This document shows, piece after piece, positions 43,869-51,782 of a stretch of DNA of 64,000 nt. Both the position numbers and the translations under genes were made by a program. Source of the stretch: HLUCCA09 sp965277275 (lineage in GTDB: Bacteria > Pseudomonadota > Alphaproteobacteria > Rhodobacterales > Rhodobacteraceae); the NCBI GenBank assembly GCA_965277275.1, contig CBDICG010000002.1, positions 124,001 to 188,000 on the forward strand, read 5' to 3'. Under the pieces are notes generated by a model. It searched no databases. It saw only the letters and a program-made list of their open reading frames with translations, and was not told the DNA's origin. The stretch's first letter is position 1; each line of letters starts with the position of its first letter.

Positions 43869-44918
43869 ATGCGGTATCGTCGTCTGGGCCACAGTGGCCT
43901 CTTCGTGTCGGAACTCTGCCTGGGCACCATGACCTTCGGCGGCTCCGATGACATGTGGGGGCAGATCGGCCAGCTCCAGCAAGACGAGGCCGACGCGATT
44001 GTGCGCACGGCTCTCGATGCGGGGATCAACTTCATCGACACCGCCAACGTCTACGCGTCGGGGCGCAGCGAAGAGATCCTGGGGCAATCCCTGAAATCCC
44101 TCGGTGTCCGGCGCGAGGAGGTGATCGTCGCCACCAAAGTGCACGGCCAGATGGGCGAGGGTCCGAATGCGCGGGGCGCGTCGCGGGCACATGTTCTGGA
44201 TCAGGCCAAGGCCAGCCTGAAACGGCTGCAGCTTGACCATATCGATCTCTACCAGATCCATGGCTTCGATCCCGCCACGCCGATTGTCGAGACGCTGGAG
44301 GCACTCGATACGCTCGTCCGGCAGGGGCATGTGCGCTACCTGGGGCTGTCGAACTGGGCCGCCTGGCAGGTGATGAAGGCAGTCGGTATCGCAGAGGCGC
44401 GGAGGCTCGCTCCGATCGTGTCCCTTCAGGCGTTCTATGCCCTTGCGGGGCGGGAGCTGGAGCGCGAGATCGTCCCGATGCTGCTCTCTGAGGATATCGG
44501 GCTTATGGTGTGGAGCCCTTTGGCGGGCGGTTTCCTGTCAGGCAAGTTCGACCGGGAGGGCACCACCGCAGAGGGCCGGCGCGTTGCCTTCGATTTCCCT
44601 CCGATCAACAAGGATCGCGCCTACGGTGTCATCGACGTCATGCGCGGCATCGCGAGCGCACGGGGCTGCACTGTTGCGCAGGTCGCGATTGCCTGGCTTC
44701 TGCATCAGAAGGTCGTCACGAGCGTCATCCTTGGCGCGAAGCGGATCGACCAGCTGACAGACACGATAGGAGCGGTGGACGTGTCGCTCTCGGAAGAAGA
44801 CCTTTCTGCCCTCGATGCGGCCTCCGAGATCCCCGGCGAGTATCCAGGCTGGATGCTCAAGATGCAGACCGAATATCGCGCTGGCCTGATGGCGTCGCAG
44901 CCGCGCCAGAGCCGGTGA
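43869..44918 (+). CDS. Aldo/keto reductase
   Basis: NAD(P)H-dependent oxidoreductase of the (beta/alpha)8 AKR superfamily. The catalytic tetrad is complete: Asp57 and Tyr62 in FIDTANVYASG, Lys90 in VIVATKV, and His131 in LYQIHGFD. 'RYLGLSNWAAWQV' and 'GLMVWSPLAGGFLSGKF' are typical of the YajO/Tas-like group. 349 residues. Strong AAGGAGG precedes the ATG. The carbonyl substrate is unknown. It converges on the TetR gene. Confidence 0.92.
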   Translation: MRYRRLGHSGLFVSELCLGTMTFGGSDDMWGQIGQLQQDEADAIVRTALDAGINFIDTANVYASGRSEEILGQSLKSLGVRREEVIVATKVHGQMGEGPNARGASRAHVLDQAKASLKRLQLDHIDLYQIHGFDPATPIVETLEALDTLVRQGHVRYLGLSNWAAWQVMKAVGIAEARRLAPIVSLQAFYALAGRELEREIVPMLLSEDIGLMVWSPLAGGFLSGKFDREGTTAEGRRVAFDFPPINKDRAYGVIDVMRGIASARGCTVAQVAIAWLLHQKVVTSVILGAKRIDQLTDTIGAVDVSLSEEDLSALDAASEIPGEYPGWMLKMQTEYRAGLMASQPRQSR

Positions 44919-44979
44919 CGGCGCGGAGCGCCAAATCCCAAGACGGTCTGCGCGCATCGGAAGCTCCGGGGGACGTGTC

Positions 44980-45498
44980 TCAGGCGTGAAGGGCCCCGGA
45001 GGCCTGGCCGAAGATCCGCGGATCCGCGAGCGCCTGGGCCAGCAGCGCCGCTCCCTCCAACTGGGCGAGAAGAGCGAGCGCCCGGGCCCTCGGGTCGGGC
45101 ACGCCCGGTGCATCGGCGAAGGTCTCCTCCATCAGATCCGCGACGCCCACGAAAAACGCACGCGCCGCATCGACCACACTGGGGGGAAGCGCGGCGCTTT
45201 CGGCCGCGAGCAGGCCGCACAGGCACATCCGTCCGTCGACTTCGATGCTGTGCCGGAAGAGCGCGCGCAACGCGTCCTCCCGGCCCTTCGGCGGCACCGC
45301 CCGGAGGCTATCGAGAAAGCGTGTGGTGTAGTCTTCGGCAACCCGTGCCACGAGGGCTTCCTTGGTCGGGAAGTAGTGGTGGACGCCCGCATGGGTCACG
45401 CCAGCGTCCCGTGCAATGTCGCGAAACGAGAAGCCGTTGTACCCCCCGGCCCTGATCCGGGTTTCGGCCGCAATCAGCAGCTTTTCCTCGGTCGTCAT
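44980..45498 (-). CDS. TetR-family transcriptional regulator
   Basis: 172 residues. The TetR HTH occupies ~22-50 ('GFSFRDIARDAGVTHAGVHHYFPTKEALV'). The effector domain contains MCLCGLLAAESAALP, a pattern seen in the AcuR/YcdC-like group, where the Cys pair might sense electrophiles (inference). It is the last gene of the leftward cupin-amine oxidase-TetR operon, overlapping the oxidase by 4 nt. The perfect palindrome at 47177-47202 in front of the operon is its probable operator, implying autorepression. Confidence 0.9.
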   Translation of the reverse strand: MTTEEKLLIAAETRIRAGGYNGFSFRDIARDAGVTHAGVHHYFPTKEALVARVAEDYTTRFLDSLRAVPPKGREDALRALFRHSIEVDGRMCLCGLLAAESAALPPSVVDAARAFFVGVADLMEETFADAPGVPDPRARALALLAQLEGAALLAQALADPRIFGQASGALHA

Positions 45499-46487
45499 GC
45501 CATGGACCTCGCGAGCTCCGCGTGGGTGGCCTCCGCCGCCTCGAGCGCACCCTCGAGGAACCCGCCATCGCCGCGCGCGGTCTCTGTCCCTGACAGAAGA
45601 ACCCGGCCATGTGCGGGGAGCGGGCGATAGCGCGGATGCCCCATGGGGGGAACGTTGTCGGCGTCTGTCGCGGTCTCGGTCTCCGTGCTCCAGTCCTGCA
45701 CAAAAACGGCGCGGGGCGACAGCGCGTCGGGGCCGAAGAGTCGCCCCAGTTGCGCAAGAGCGGCGTCGGCAAAGCCGGGCTGGCGCGCCGCGCCCGGAAC
45801 GGCGAAGCCAAAGAGTGCGCCCTCTCGCGCGTCATCTGGTGAGGCGTCGTGGATCTCTGCAAGCGGGCCACGGTGCGAAACAGCGTCCCCGTTCAAACCG
45901 GCCTCGCGCCAGAAGGGCGTCTGGTACGTTGCAACGCACTTGGCATGACCCGCCATCCATGTCGGCACATCCGGCACCTGCACGAAGCGCGCGGCAAGCC
46001 GGGGCGGAAGCGCCAGCACGACCCGCTCTGCGCGGACAGACATGCCATCCCCCTCGACGGTGACCCCTTGCGGGGATTGCCGGAGGCTGCTCACGGGCGC
46101 GCCCAGCCTCAGGGTGCCCTGCAAGGCTTCGGCAAGCGCATCCGTTATGCGGCCAACGCCGCCCTCAACGCGTAGCGCATCACCCATCATCGCCATCGTC
46201 AGATCACGACGGACCGCGCCTGCCGCATCCTCAAAGACAAGGCGCCCCGCGCTGTGCTGCGCGAACGTCCGCAAGCCGAGGTGCCGCGTCAGCGCGAGCA
46301 TCCGGCGGTTCTGCGGCCAGATCCAAGCGGGGCCAAGATCATAGCCTTCCGTGCTGAGCACACGTCCGCCGGGGCGCTCCCGTCCTTCCAGCAGCACGAC
46401 ATCGCGCCCCTCGCGGCGTAGCGCAGTTGCCAGCGCAAGACCGCAGAGCCCCGCGCCGACAATGGCGATTTCGGCATCCGTGCTCAC
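45495..46487 (-). CDS. FAD-dependent amine oxidase-like protein
   Basis: 330-residue flavoprotein of the amine oxidase/monoamine oxidase fold. The N-terminal dinucleotide motif is IAIVGAGLCGLALA, followed by 'VVLLEGRERPGGRVLS' (the RxGGR motif), 'RVVLALPPRLAARF' and the C-terminal FAD contact 'GRVLLSGTETARGDGGFLEGALEAA'. It is short for the family (usually 430+), so parts of the substrate domain are reduced. GTG 46487 overlaps the cupin stop (GTGA). Substrate is unknown; the cupin and TetR partners suggest a stress- or metabolite-inducible oxidation. Confidence 0.85.
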   Translation of the reverse strand: MSTDAEIAIVGAGLCGLALATALRREGRDVVLLEGRERPGGRVLSTEGYDLGPAWIWPQNRRMLALTRHLGLRTFAQHSAGRLVFEDAAGAVRRDLTMAMMGDALRVEGGVGRITDALAEALQGTLRLGAPVSSLRQSPQGVTVEGDGMSVRAERVVLALPPRLAARFVQVPDVPTWMAGHAKCVATYQTPFWREAGLNGDAVSHRGPLAEIHDASPDDAREGALFGFAVPGAARQPGFADAALAQLGRLFGPDALSPRAVFVQDWSTETETATDADNVPPMGHPRYRPLPAHGRVLLSGTETARGDGGFLEGALEAAEATHAELARSMA

Positions 46488-47155
46488 GCCGCGCGCTCTC
46501 CAGCGAAGCGCAAATGCCCTGTTTTGATCCAGACACGGGCTCCGTCGGCCCCTGCGATGGCAGAGAAACGGCCTCCGACCGGAACGCGCAGCCAATCCCA
46601 CTGCGCCATTTTCTCTCCGCTCTCGGTCAGCCCGCCTTCCAGCACGAAGATCTCCAGCCCGCCCGCGGCATCGAGCGCGCGCGACTGCCCCGGCGCCCAG
46701 CGCTCCAGCGTGACCGCTTCGCGCGTGTCGGTGTGCAATGCCTGAACGTCGACCCCGTCTTCTACAGGCGACCACGGGGCTGCCGCCGTCTGGATCTGCA
46801 CTTGCGTGCGATCGTCGAGATCGAACTGGTGAAGCTTTACGAGGATCGTTGCCCCCTCTTGCGCCGCCGGCGTGTGGGACGATGTCGGCGGGTTGCGCAC
46901 ATAGGCTCCCACGGGAAAGTCTCCGTCCTCGTCCTGAAACGTCCCGTCGAGCACGAGGTATTCCTCGCCGCCATCGTGGGTATGGGGAGAAAAGGCGCTC
47001 CCCGGTGCGAAACGTACGATCGTTGTCGCCCGAGCCACCTCGTCTCCGATCCGATCGAGCATCTTGCGCTCAACACCGGGCATCGGGGACGGGATCCATT
47101 CTGTATCCTCGAACCGAACGAGGACGCGTTGGCTGAAATCCGCGTTGACATGCAT
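46484..47155 (-). CDS. ChrR-like double-cupin protein
   Basis: 223 residues with two cupin halves. The first (~30-115) carries a metal site 'SPHTHDGGEEYLVLDGTFQDEDG' (HxH and Glu). The second (~135-215) is 'ALDAAGGLEIFVLEGGL' without the His set. It resembles the cupin part of ChrR, the zinc anti-sigma factor, but lacks ChrR's N-terminal sigma-binding zinc domain, so a free-standing metal-dependent role is more likely. It is the first gene of the operon. The ATG follows AAGGAG and lies 21 nt from the palindromic operator. Confidence 0.82.
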   Translation of the reverse strand: MHVNADFSQRVLVRFEDTEWIPSPMPGVERKMLDRIGDEVARATTIVRFAPGSAFSPHTHDGGEEYLVLDGTFQDEDGDFPVGAYVRNPPTSSHTPAAQEGATILVKLHQFDLDDRTQVQIQTAAAPWSPVEDGVDVQALHTDTREAVTLERWAPGQSRALDAAGGLEIFVLEGGLTESGEKMAQWDWLRVPVGGRFSAIAGADGARVWIKTGHLRFAGERAA

Positions 47156-47176
47156 GGGTCACGCTCCTTCTTCTGC

Positions 47177-47202
47177 GCACTTACCTACCGGTAGGTAAGT
47201 GC
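47177..47202. promoter_or_regulatory. Perfect 26-bp palindrome, probable TetR operator
   Basis: Half site GCACTTACCTACC is followed immediately by its exact reverse complement, with no mismatch over 26 bp. It starts 22 nt upstream of the cupin start codon, in the promoter zone. The length and the central ACC-GGT fit TetR dimers, and the operon's own last gene encodes a TetR protein. Confidence 0.8.
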
Positions 47203-47840
47203 ATGAATGTGCCCGGATCGCAAGGCCCACCACCTGCAGGTGCCGCTCCTGTGATCAGTACGGATACGCCTGCTATCCGGCGCATGCGGCTGCCTTGCGG
47301 TCGCACCTGGCGCGCGATCACAGGGGTGTTGCGCCCAACGCTAGCGCCGTTTCATGTGGGCACGCCCTCCGCAACGACGTATGGGTAGTGCGCCATTGAT
47401 ACCGAAGGTTCCACCGAGGCTGGTCGCCACCTGACATCGCCGCGCGCCGCAAACGCTGTATGAACCGATCCCTTTTCTGTGGCATCGATCTCAGCGCCCT
47501 TGCCGCCCATGACCAGTACCGCGTCGGAGCCCCTGGTATTGCCGATCAATGGTTGCATGCACCCGAAGATACGGCGACCCACCTTCCTTACTGTGCCAAC
47601 GATGAGCCTACAGACGTGGGAAACGTCATCGTTGCCTCCAAACCAATGCACGTTCAGGGCGCTTGCGCGTTGCAGGACACGCCTTCGGGCCAGAATTCGT
47701 AACTGGTCGTTTTGAGCCCAGAAACTGCTGCCATTCCTGCCAGATCTTTCACCAAGCAGTATTCGCCATCTGCCAAGGATGCGTGCGCCTCCCGGCTGTA
47801 ACGCGCCATCGAAGCAAGCAAGTCGAAAACGAATCGCTTG
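47203..47840 (-). pseudogene. Lower-GC stretch with broken frames, possible gene remnant
   Basis: The ~640 bases between the TetR operator and the LacI operator look lower in GC than their surroundings. On the minus strand two frames have protein-like stretches: 'ASMARYSREAHASLADGEYC' and 'SGLKTTSYEFWPEGVSCNA' in one (stop at 47654), then 'LNVHWFGGNDDVSHVCRLIV' and 'GNTRGSDAVLVMGGKGAEID' in another (stop at 47352). They read as if a frameshift split one gene. I recognise no family, and it may simply be non-coding. Confidence 0.25.
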
Positions 47841-47856
47841 CCGAAACCGGTTTCGG
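47841..47856. promoter_or_regulatory. Perfect 16-bp palindrome, probable LacI-family operator
   Basis: CCGAAACCGGTTTCGG is a perfect CG-centred palindrome, the classic shape of LacI/GalR-family operators. It lies 29 nt upstream of the start codon of a LacI-family gene. Autoregulation of that gene and the following ABC operon is the natural reading. Confidence 0.75.
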
Positions 47857-47885
47857 TGTCGCAGCCTTGGCGTGGGAGGAAATTC

Positions 47886-49040
47886 ATGCTGCACGTCGGA
47901 CAGCCGGAGAAGTTGCGCGCTTCGCACACTGACGATCGCTCCAAGCGCGCGACGATCGTCGATGTCGCGTCCGCGCTCGGCCTCTCCAAAGGCACCGTGT
48001 CGCGTGCTCTGAACAACTACCCCGACATCTCCGAAGGCACCAAGTTACGCGCCCGCCAGATGGCAGAGAAGCTTGGCTACATGCCGCTGGCACAGGCCCA
48101 GGCGATCCGTACGGGGCGGGTTCGGGCCATCGGGCTCGTTCTGGAAGTCGGTGAACCGGACGCCCACCGCCCGTTCCTGACGGATTTTCTTGCGGGTGTG
48201 ACCAGTGCGGCAAGCCTGCACGGCTGGTCACTGACCGTGTCCACCGCGCGCAACGACCGGGAAACATCAAAGGTGCTCGATCGGCTGGTCCGTGAACGCA
48301 AGGCAGACGGATTCATCCTGCCCCGCACGCGGCTTGATGATCCCCGGATCGACACACTGCGCCGCGCGGGCGTCCCGTTTGTCCTGTTCGGGCGCACCGC
48401 GGACCCGACCGATTGCGCGTGGTTCGACATCCTGGGCGAAGAGGCGGCGGCCGAGGCCGTCCACCGGCTCCACGACCTGGGGCATCGGCGGATCGGGTTT
48501 CTCGGTGGCGCGCAGGGCTACACATACAACGCGCTTCGGCGGCAAGGGTATCGCGACGCTCTGCGCGATTGCGGTCTCGCCATCGAGGCGACGCTCGAAA
48601 CAGAGGGCGCGTCCACGATCGAGACCGGGTTGCAGGCCGCGGACAGGCTCTTGCGCCAACCCTTGCCACCAACTGGGGTCGTGTGCGCCACGGACATGGG
48701 CGCGCTTGGCCTGCACCGCTACGCCAGCGCGGCGGGGATCGAGATTGGCCGGGAGCTCTCAATCATCGGCTACGACGGTGTGCCCGAGGGCAAGTGGGTG
48801 TCACCCGGCCTCACAAGCTTCGACGTCGACAACCACGACGCAGGTGCGCGGCTTGCCGCCCTTCTGCTTCGCCGGATCCACGGGGAGCCGCCGGAGGCGC
48901 TGCGCGAGACAGCGCGCGCACGGCTCTGCGTGCGGGGCTCCGATGCGCCCCCTGCCCTCACCCCTAGCGCGCTTGCCGTGCGCCTGGGTACGACCCAACC
49001 GATAACAACAGACCACGATCCAACGGGAGGAAGACCATGA
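47886..49040 (+). CDS. LacI-family transcriptional regulator
   Basis: 384 residues. The N-terminal HTH is 'ATIVDVASALGLSKGTVSRALNNYPDISEGTKLRARQMAEKLGYMP' (HTH ~23-43, hinge to ~65). A periplasmic-binding-protein-like sensor domain follows, with 'DGFILPRTRLDDPRI', 'GHRRIGFLGG' and 'SIIGYDGVPEGKWVSPGLTSFDVD'. ATG 47886 follows GGGAGGAAATTC. The stop overlaps the start of the sugar-binding protein gene, so it is the first gene of the transport operon. The inducer is presumably the imported sugar or its product. Confidence 0.93.
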   Translation: MLHVGQPEKLRASHTDDRSKRATIVDVASALGLSKGTVSRALNNYPDISEGTKLRARQMAEKLGYMPLAQAQAIRTGRVRAIGLVLEVGEPDAHRPFLTDFLAGVTSAASLHGWSLTVSTARNDRETSKVLDRLVRERKADGFILPRTRLDDPRIDTLRRAGVPFVLFGRTADPTDCAWFDILGEEAAAEAVHRLHDLGHRRIGFLGGAQGYTYNALRRQGYRDALRDCGLAIEATLETEGASTIETGLQAADRLLRQPLPPTGVVCATDMGALGLHRYASAAGIEIGRELSIIGYDGVPEGKWVSPGLTSFDVDNHDAGARLAALLLRRIHGEPPEALRETARARLCVRGSDAPPALTPSALAVRLGTTQPITTDHDPTGGRP

Positions 49041-50392
49041 CACAACCCACACGCACGACAGCGCGGTTGCTGAGCGGAGCGGCCATCGCCCTCGCGCTGT
49101 CAGCTGGCGCGGCGAGCGCCGACATCCGCTTCTGGACAACTGAGGAACAGCCTGAACGCCTTGCCAAGCAGCAAGAGATGGCCGCGCAGTTCGAGGCTGA
49201 GTCCGGCATCGCTGTCGAGGTGATCCCGGTGACGGAAAGCGATCTTGGCACCCGCGCCACAGCCGCGTTCGCCGCGGGAGATCTGCCGGACGTGATCTAC
49301 CACACGCTGCAATACGCCCTGCCGTGGGCCGAAGCGGGTATTCTCGACATCGAGGCCGCCACAGACGTGATCGAGGACCTTGGCAGCGACACATTCGCCG
49401 CCGGCGCGCTGGAGATGGCCGCAACCGGGGATGGCTTCGCGTCTGTTCCGGTCGATGGCTGGACGCAGATGATCGTCTATCGCAAGGATCTCTTCGACGA
49501 GGCCGGGCTGGAGCCGCCGTCAAGCTTTGGCAACGTGGTCGCCGCCCTCGAAGCGCTGCACAATCCGCCGGAGATGTACGGCTTCGTCGCGGCAACGAAG
49601 GTCGACGAGAATTTCATGAGCCAGGTGCTGGAGCATGTCTTCCTCGCCAACGGCGTCTCCCCGGTGAATGACAGCGGCTTCGCTCCGCTCGACGAAGCCG
49701 CAACGACGGAAGTGCTTGAGTTCTACAAGGCCATCGCGGAAGCGTCGCCCCCGGGCGAGCTCTACTGGGACCAGTCGCGCACGCTCTATTTCGCCGGTGA
49801 CGCAGCGATGATCATCTGGTCGCCGTTCATCCTCGACGAGCTTGCAGGCCTGCGCGACTCCGCACCGCCCACGATCAACGACGATCCGACCTCCTCGGAG
49901 CTCGCCTCCAAGACCGGCATCGTGACGACCTTCTCCGGCCCGTCCAACCCGGACGGTGCAGCATGGGGCGACGTCCGTTACTTCGGCATAACGTCGGACG
50001 CGGACACCGACGCGGCGATGGATTTCATCCGCTACTCGATGGATGCGGGCTATACCCAGACGCTTTCGATCGCGCCGGAGGGCAAGTTCCCCGTCCGCAA
50101 GGGCACGATGGACGAGCCGGGCAAGTTCGAAGCCGCCTGGGCGACGCTGCCCGTGGGGGTCGACCGCAAGGCGCCGCTTGGCGATCTCTATGAAGCTTCG
50201 ATGATCGAGGAGATCGTTGGGGGGCTGGACGTCGCCCAGCGCTGGGGCGTGTCCGAGGGACAACTCGCGCTGGCATCCAAAATGATCAACAGCCAGGCCA
50301 TCAACCGCATCGTGCGCCAATACATCGACGGCGAGCTCGATGCACCAGCTGCCATTTCGGCGATGAACGACGCGCTCGGCGCGATCGAGTAA
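49037..50392 (+). CDS. Sugar ABC transporter substrate-binding protein
   Basis: 451-residue periplasmic solute-binding protein of the maltose/alpha-glucoside type (SBP family 1). The Sec signal peptide is 'LLSGAAIALALSAGAASA', cleaved before DIRFW. 'FWTTEEQPERLAKQQEMAAQFEAESGIAVEVIPV' is the usual first strand-helix pair, and 'PDVIYHTLQYALPWAEAGIL' and 'VPVDGWTQMIVYRKDLFDEAG' follow the family layout. It overlaps the LacI gene by 4 nt and is followed by two permeases, a glycosidase and an ATPase. The ligand is predicted to be a small glycoside. Confidence 0.93.
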   Translation: MTQPTRTTARLLSGAAIALALSAGAASADIRFWTTEEQPERLAKQQEMAAQFEAESGIAVEVIPVTESDLGTRATAAFAAGDLPDVIYHTLQYALPWAEAGILDIEAATDVIEDLGSDTFAAGALEMAATGDGFASVPVDGWTQMIVYRKDLFDEAGLEPPSSFGNVVAALEALHNPPEMYGFVAATKVDENFMSQVLEHVFLANGVSPVNDSGFAPLDEAATTEVLEFYKAIAEASPPGELYWDQSRTLYFAGDAAMIIWSPFILDELAGLRDSAPPTINDDPTSSELASKTGIVTTFSGPSNPDGAAWGDVRYFGITSDADTDAAMDFIRYSMDAGYTQTLSIAPEGKFPVRKGTMDEPGKFEAAWATLPVGVDRKAPLGDLYEASMIEEIVGGLDVAQRWGVSEGQLALASKMINSQAINRIVRQYIDGELDAPAAISAMNDALGAIE

Positions 50393-50460
50393 GCCATCCG
50401 CGCGTGGCGGCCCGCCCGCCACGCGCGTCCTCCGGACCAATCAGCCCGAGGCCTTTCCAA

Positions 50461-51714
50461 ATGCAAACCGAGACTTCCAAGGGACCGCCGCGTGGCACAG
50501 GCCCACTGGCCCGGCGTGAGGCGCGTCTGGCGTGGGGCATGCTGTTTCCCACAATCGCCATCGTATCGCTCGTCGTGATCCTGCCGCTTATGGCGATCTT
50601 CTGGATCTCGGTGAAACCCGTTTCGCTCGCCGACCTGCGCGCGCCAGAACTCGTGCTGCGCGAGGATCTGCGCGGACGCCCAGAAGCTCCGGGCGATGCT
50701 GCCGAGATCCGCTACCGGATCCGAAACTCCAGCCAGACCGCACCGATCCTCGGGGTCACACTGACCGATACGATCCCGCCCGGCCTGACGCTCTCGGGCG
50801 AGCTCGACCGCCGCTGTACGCTCGAAGGCGCGGATCTCTTTTGCGACTTTGGCGATCTCGAGGGCGGCTTTCGCGAGACCCTTGAGATCCCGGTGACGGT
50901 TGCCGCCGAGTACCTCGATGGCGGCGACGTGGAGGCAAGCGAGCCGATCAAGAGCGGACGCTCGCAGAGCGTTCTGACGAGCGGTGAATTCACCTTGGAA
51001 AATTTCCAGCGGGTCTTCGACGGTGGGGTCTTCTGGACAACGCTGGGCGTTACCCTGTTCTACACCTTCTTCGGAACGATGGGCGCCATCGTGCTCGGCC
51101 TCTTCGCGGCGATGCTGCTCAATCGCGAGTTCCGCGGCCAGGGGCTCTTGCGCGGGCTCTTTCTCTTTCCCTATGTCGCGCCGATCATCGCCGTGGCGTT
51201 CACGTGGGTGATCCTGTTCGATCCGTTTTCGGGGTCGTTCAACGCGCTCCTGATGCAGATGCGCGTGATCGAGGCGCCGATCAACTTCTTCGGTCAGCGG
51301 CCCACAGCGCTCATCATGGTCACCATCTTCGCGATGTGGAGCTATTTCCCGCTCTGCTTCCTTTTCATCCTGGCACGGATGCAATCGCTCCCCGAGGACA
51401 TCTACGAGGCGGCCGACATGGATGGCGCGTCGCCGTTCCAGAAGTTCTGGTTCCTGTCGCTGCCGCAACTGATGGGGATTCTGTCGGTCCTGTTCCTGCT
51501 GCGCTTCATCTGGACCTTCAACAAGTTCGACGACATCTTCCTGCTCACCGGCGGCAACGCGGGCACGCGCACGCTGACCGTGAGCGTCTATGAGCAGGCC
51601 TTTGCCGTGAGCAATATCGGTGCAGGAGCTGCCGTGTCGGTGGTGATCTTCGGCTGCCTTCTGATCTTCGCGGTGCTGTTCTTCCGCTACATCAGCCGGG
51701 AGGAAGGGCTATGA
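50461..51714 (+). CDS. Sugar ABC transporter permease (MalF-type) with DUF11-like insert
   Basis: 417 residues. The first helix (~25-50) is followed by a ~100-residue periplasmic insert (65-160) with DUF11-type features: 'EIRYRIRNSSQTAPILGVTLTDTIPPGLTL', then 'CTLEGADLFCDFGDLEGG'. Helices resume at ~190. The EAA motif contacting the ATPase is 'YEAADMDGASPFQKFWFLSLPQL' (315-337). The insert occupies the place of the MalF P2 loop, which contacts the binding protein in the maltose system. The C-terminal helices end with 'FFRYISREEGL'. The start ATG 50461 lies after a C-rich spacer of ~70 nt. Confidence 0.9.
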   Translation: MQTETSKGPPRGTGPLARREARLAWGMLFPTIAIVSLVVILPLMAIFWISVKPVSLADLRAPELVLREDLRGRPEAPGDAAEIRYRIRNSSQTAPILGVTLTDTIPPGLTLSGELDRRCTLEGADLFCDFGDLEGGFRETLEIPVTVAAEYLDGGDVEASEPIKSGRSQSVLTSGEFTLENFQRVFDGGVFWTTLGVTLFYTFFGTMGAIVLGLFAAMLLNREFRGQGLLRGLFLFPYVAPIIAVAFTWVILFDPFSGSFNALLMQMRVIEAPINFFGQRPTALIMVTIFAMWSYFPLCFLFILARMQSLPEDIYEAADMDGASPFQKFWFLSLPQLMGILSVLFLLRFIWTFNKFDDIFLLTGGNAGTRTLTVSVYEQAFAVSNIGAGAAVSVVIFGCLLIFAVLFFRYISREEGL

Positions 51715-51782
51715 GCGCGGGACGCCTCCGGCGGCGGTATTTTCAGCAAGAAGAAGTGGGACGGAGGGCGCTATGGACCTGA
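51711..51782 (+). CDS. 23-codon micro-ORF bridging the two permease genes
   Basis: The ATG overlaps the stop of the first permease (ATGA), and the frame runs through repeat copy e and ends inside the start of the second permease. The predicted peptide MSAGRLRRRYFQQEEVGRRA shares R-x-Y-[LF]-Q-Q-E-E with the micro-ORF between pdxA and rsmA, because both read the repeat in the same frame. It probably has a coupling role, if any. Confidence 0.3.
   Translation: MSAGRLRRRYFQQEEVGRRALWT
51724..51756 (+). repeat. GC-stem / GTATTTT / AAGAAGAAG repeat, copy e
   Basis: GCCTCCGGCGGCGG is followed by TATTTTCAGCAAGAAGAAG. It sits between the two permease genes, oriented with them. The stem is imperfect here, so read-through to the second permease is expected. 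The AAGAAGAAG block ends 16 nt before the next start. Confidence 0.7.

Noticed and set aside
46484..47155. ChrR anti-sigma factor paired with an RpoE-type sigma factor
   Set aside because: The N-terminal zinc-binding anti-sigma domain is missing and no ECF sigma gene is adjacent, so it is called only a ChrR-like cupin.
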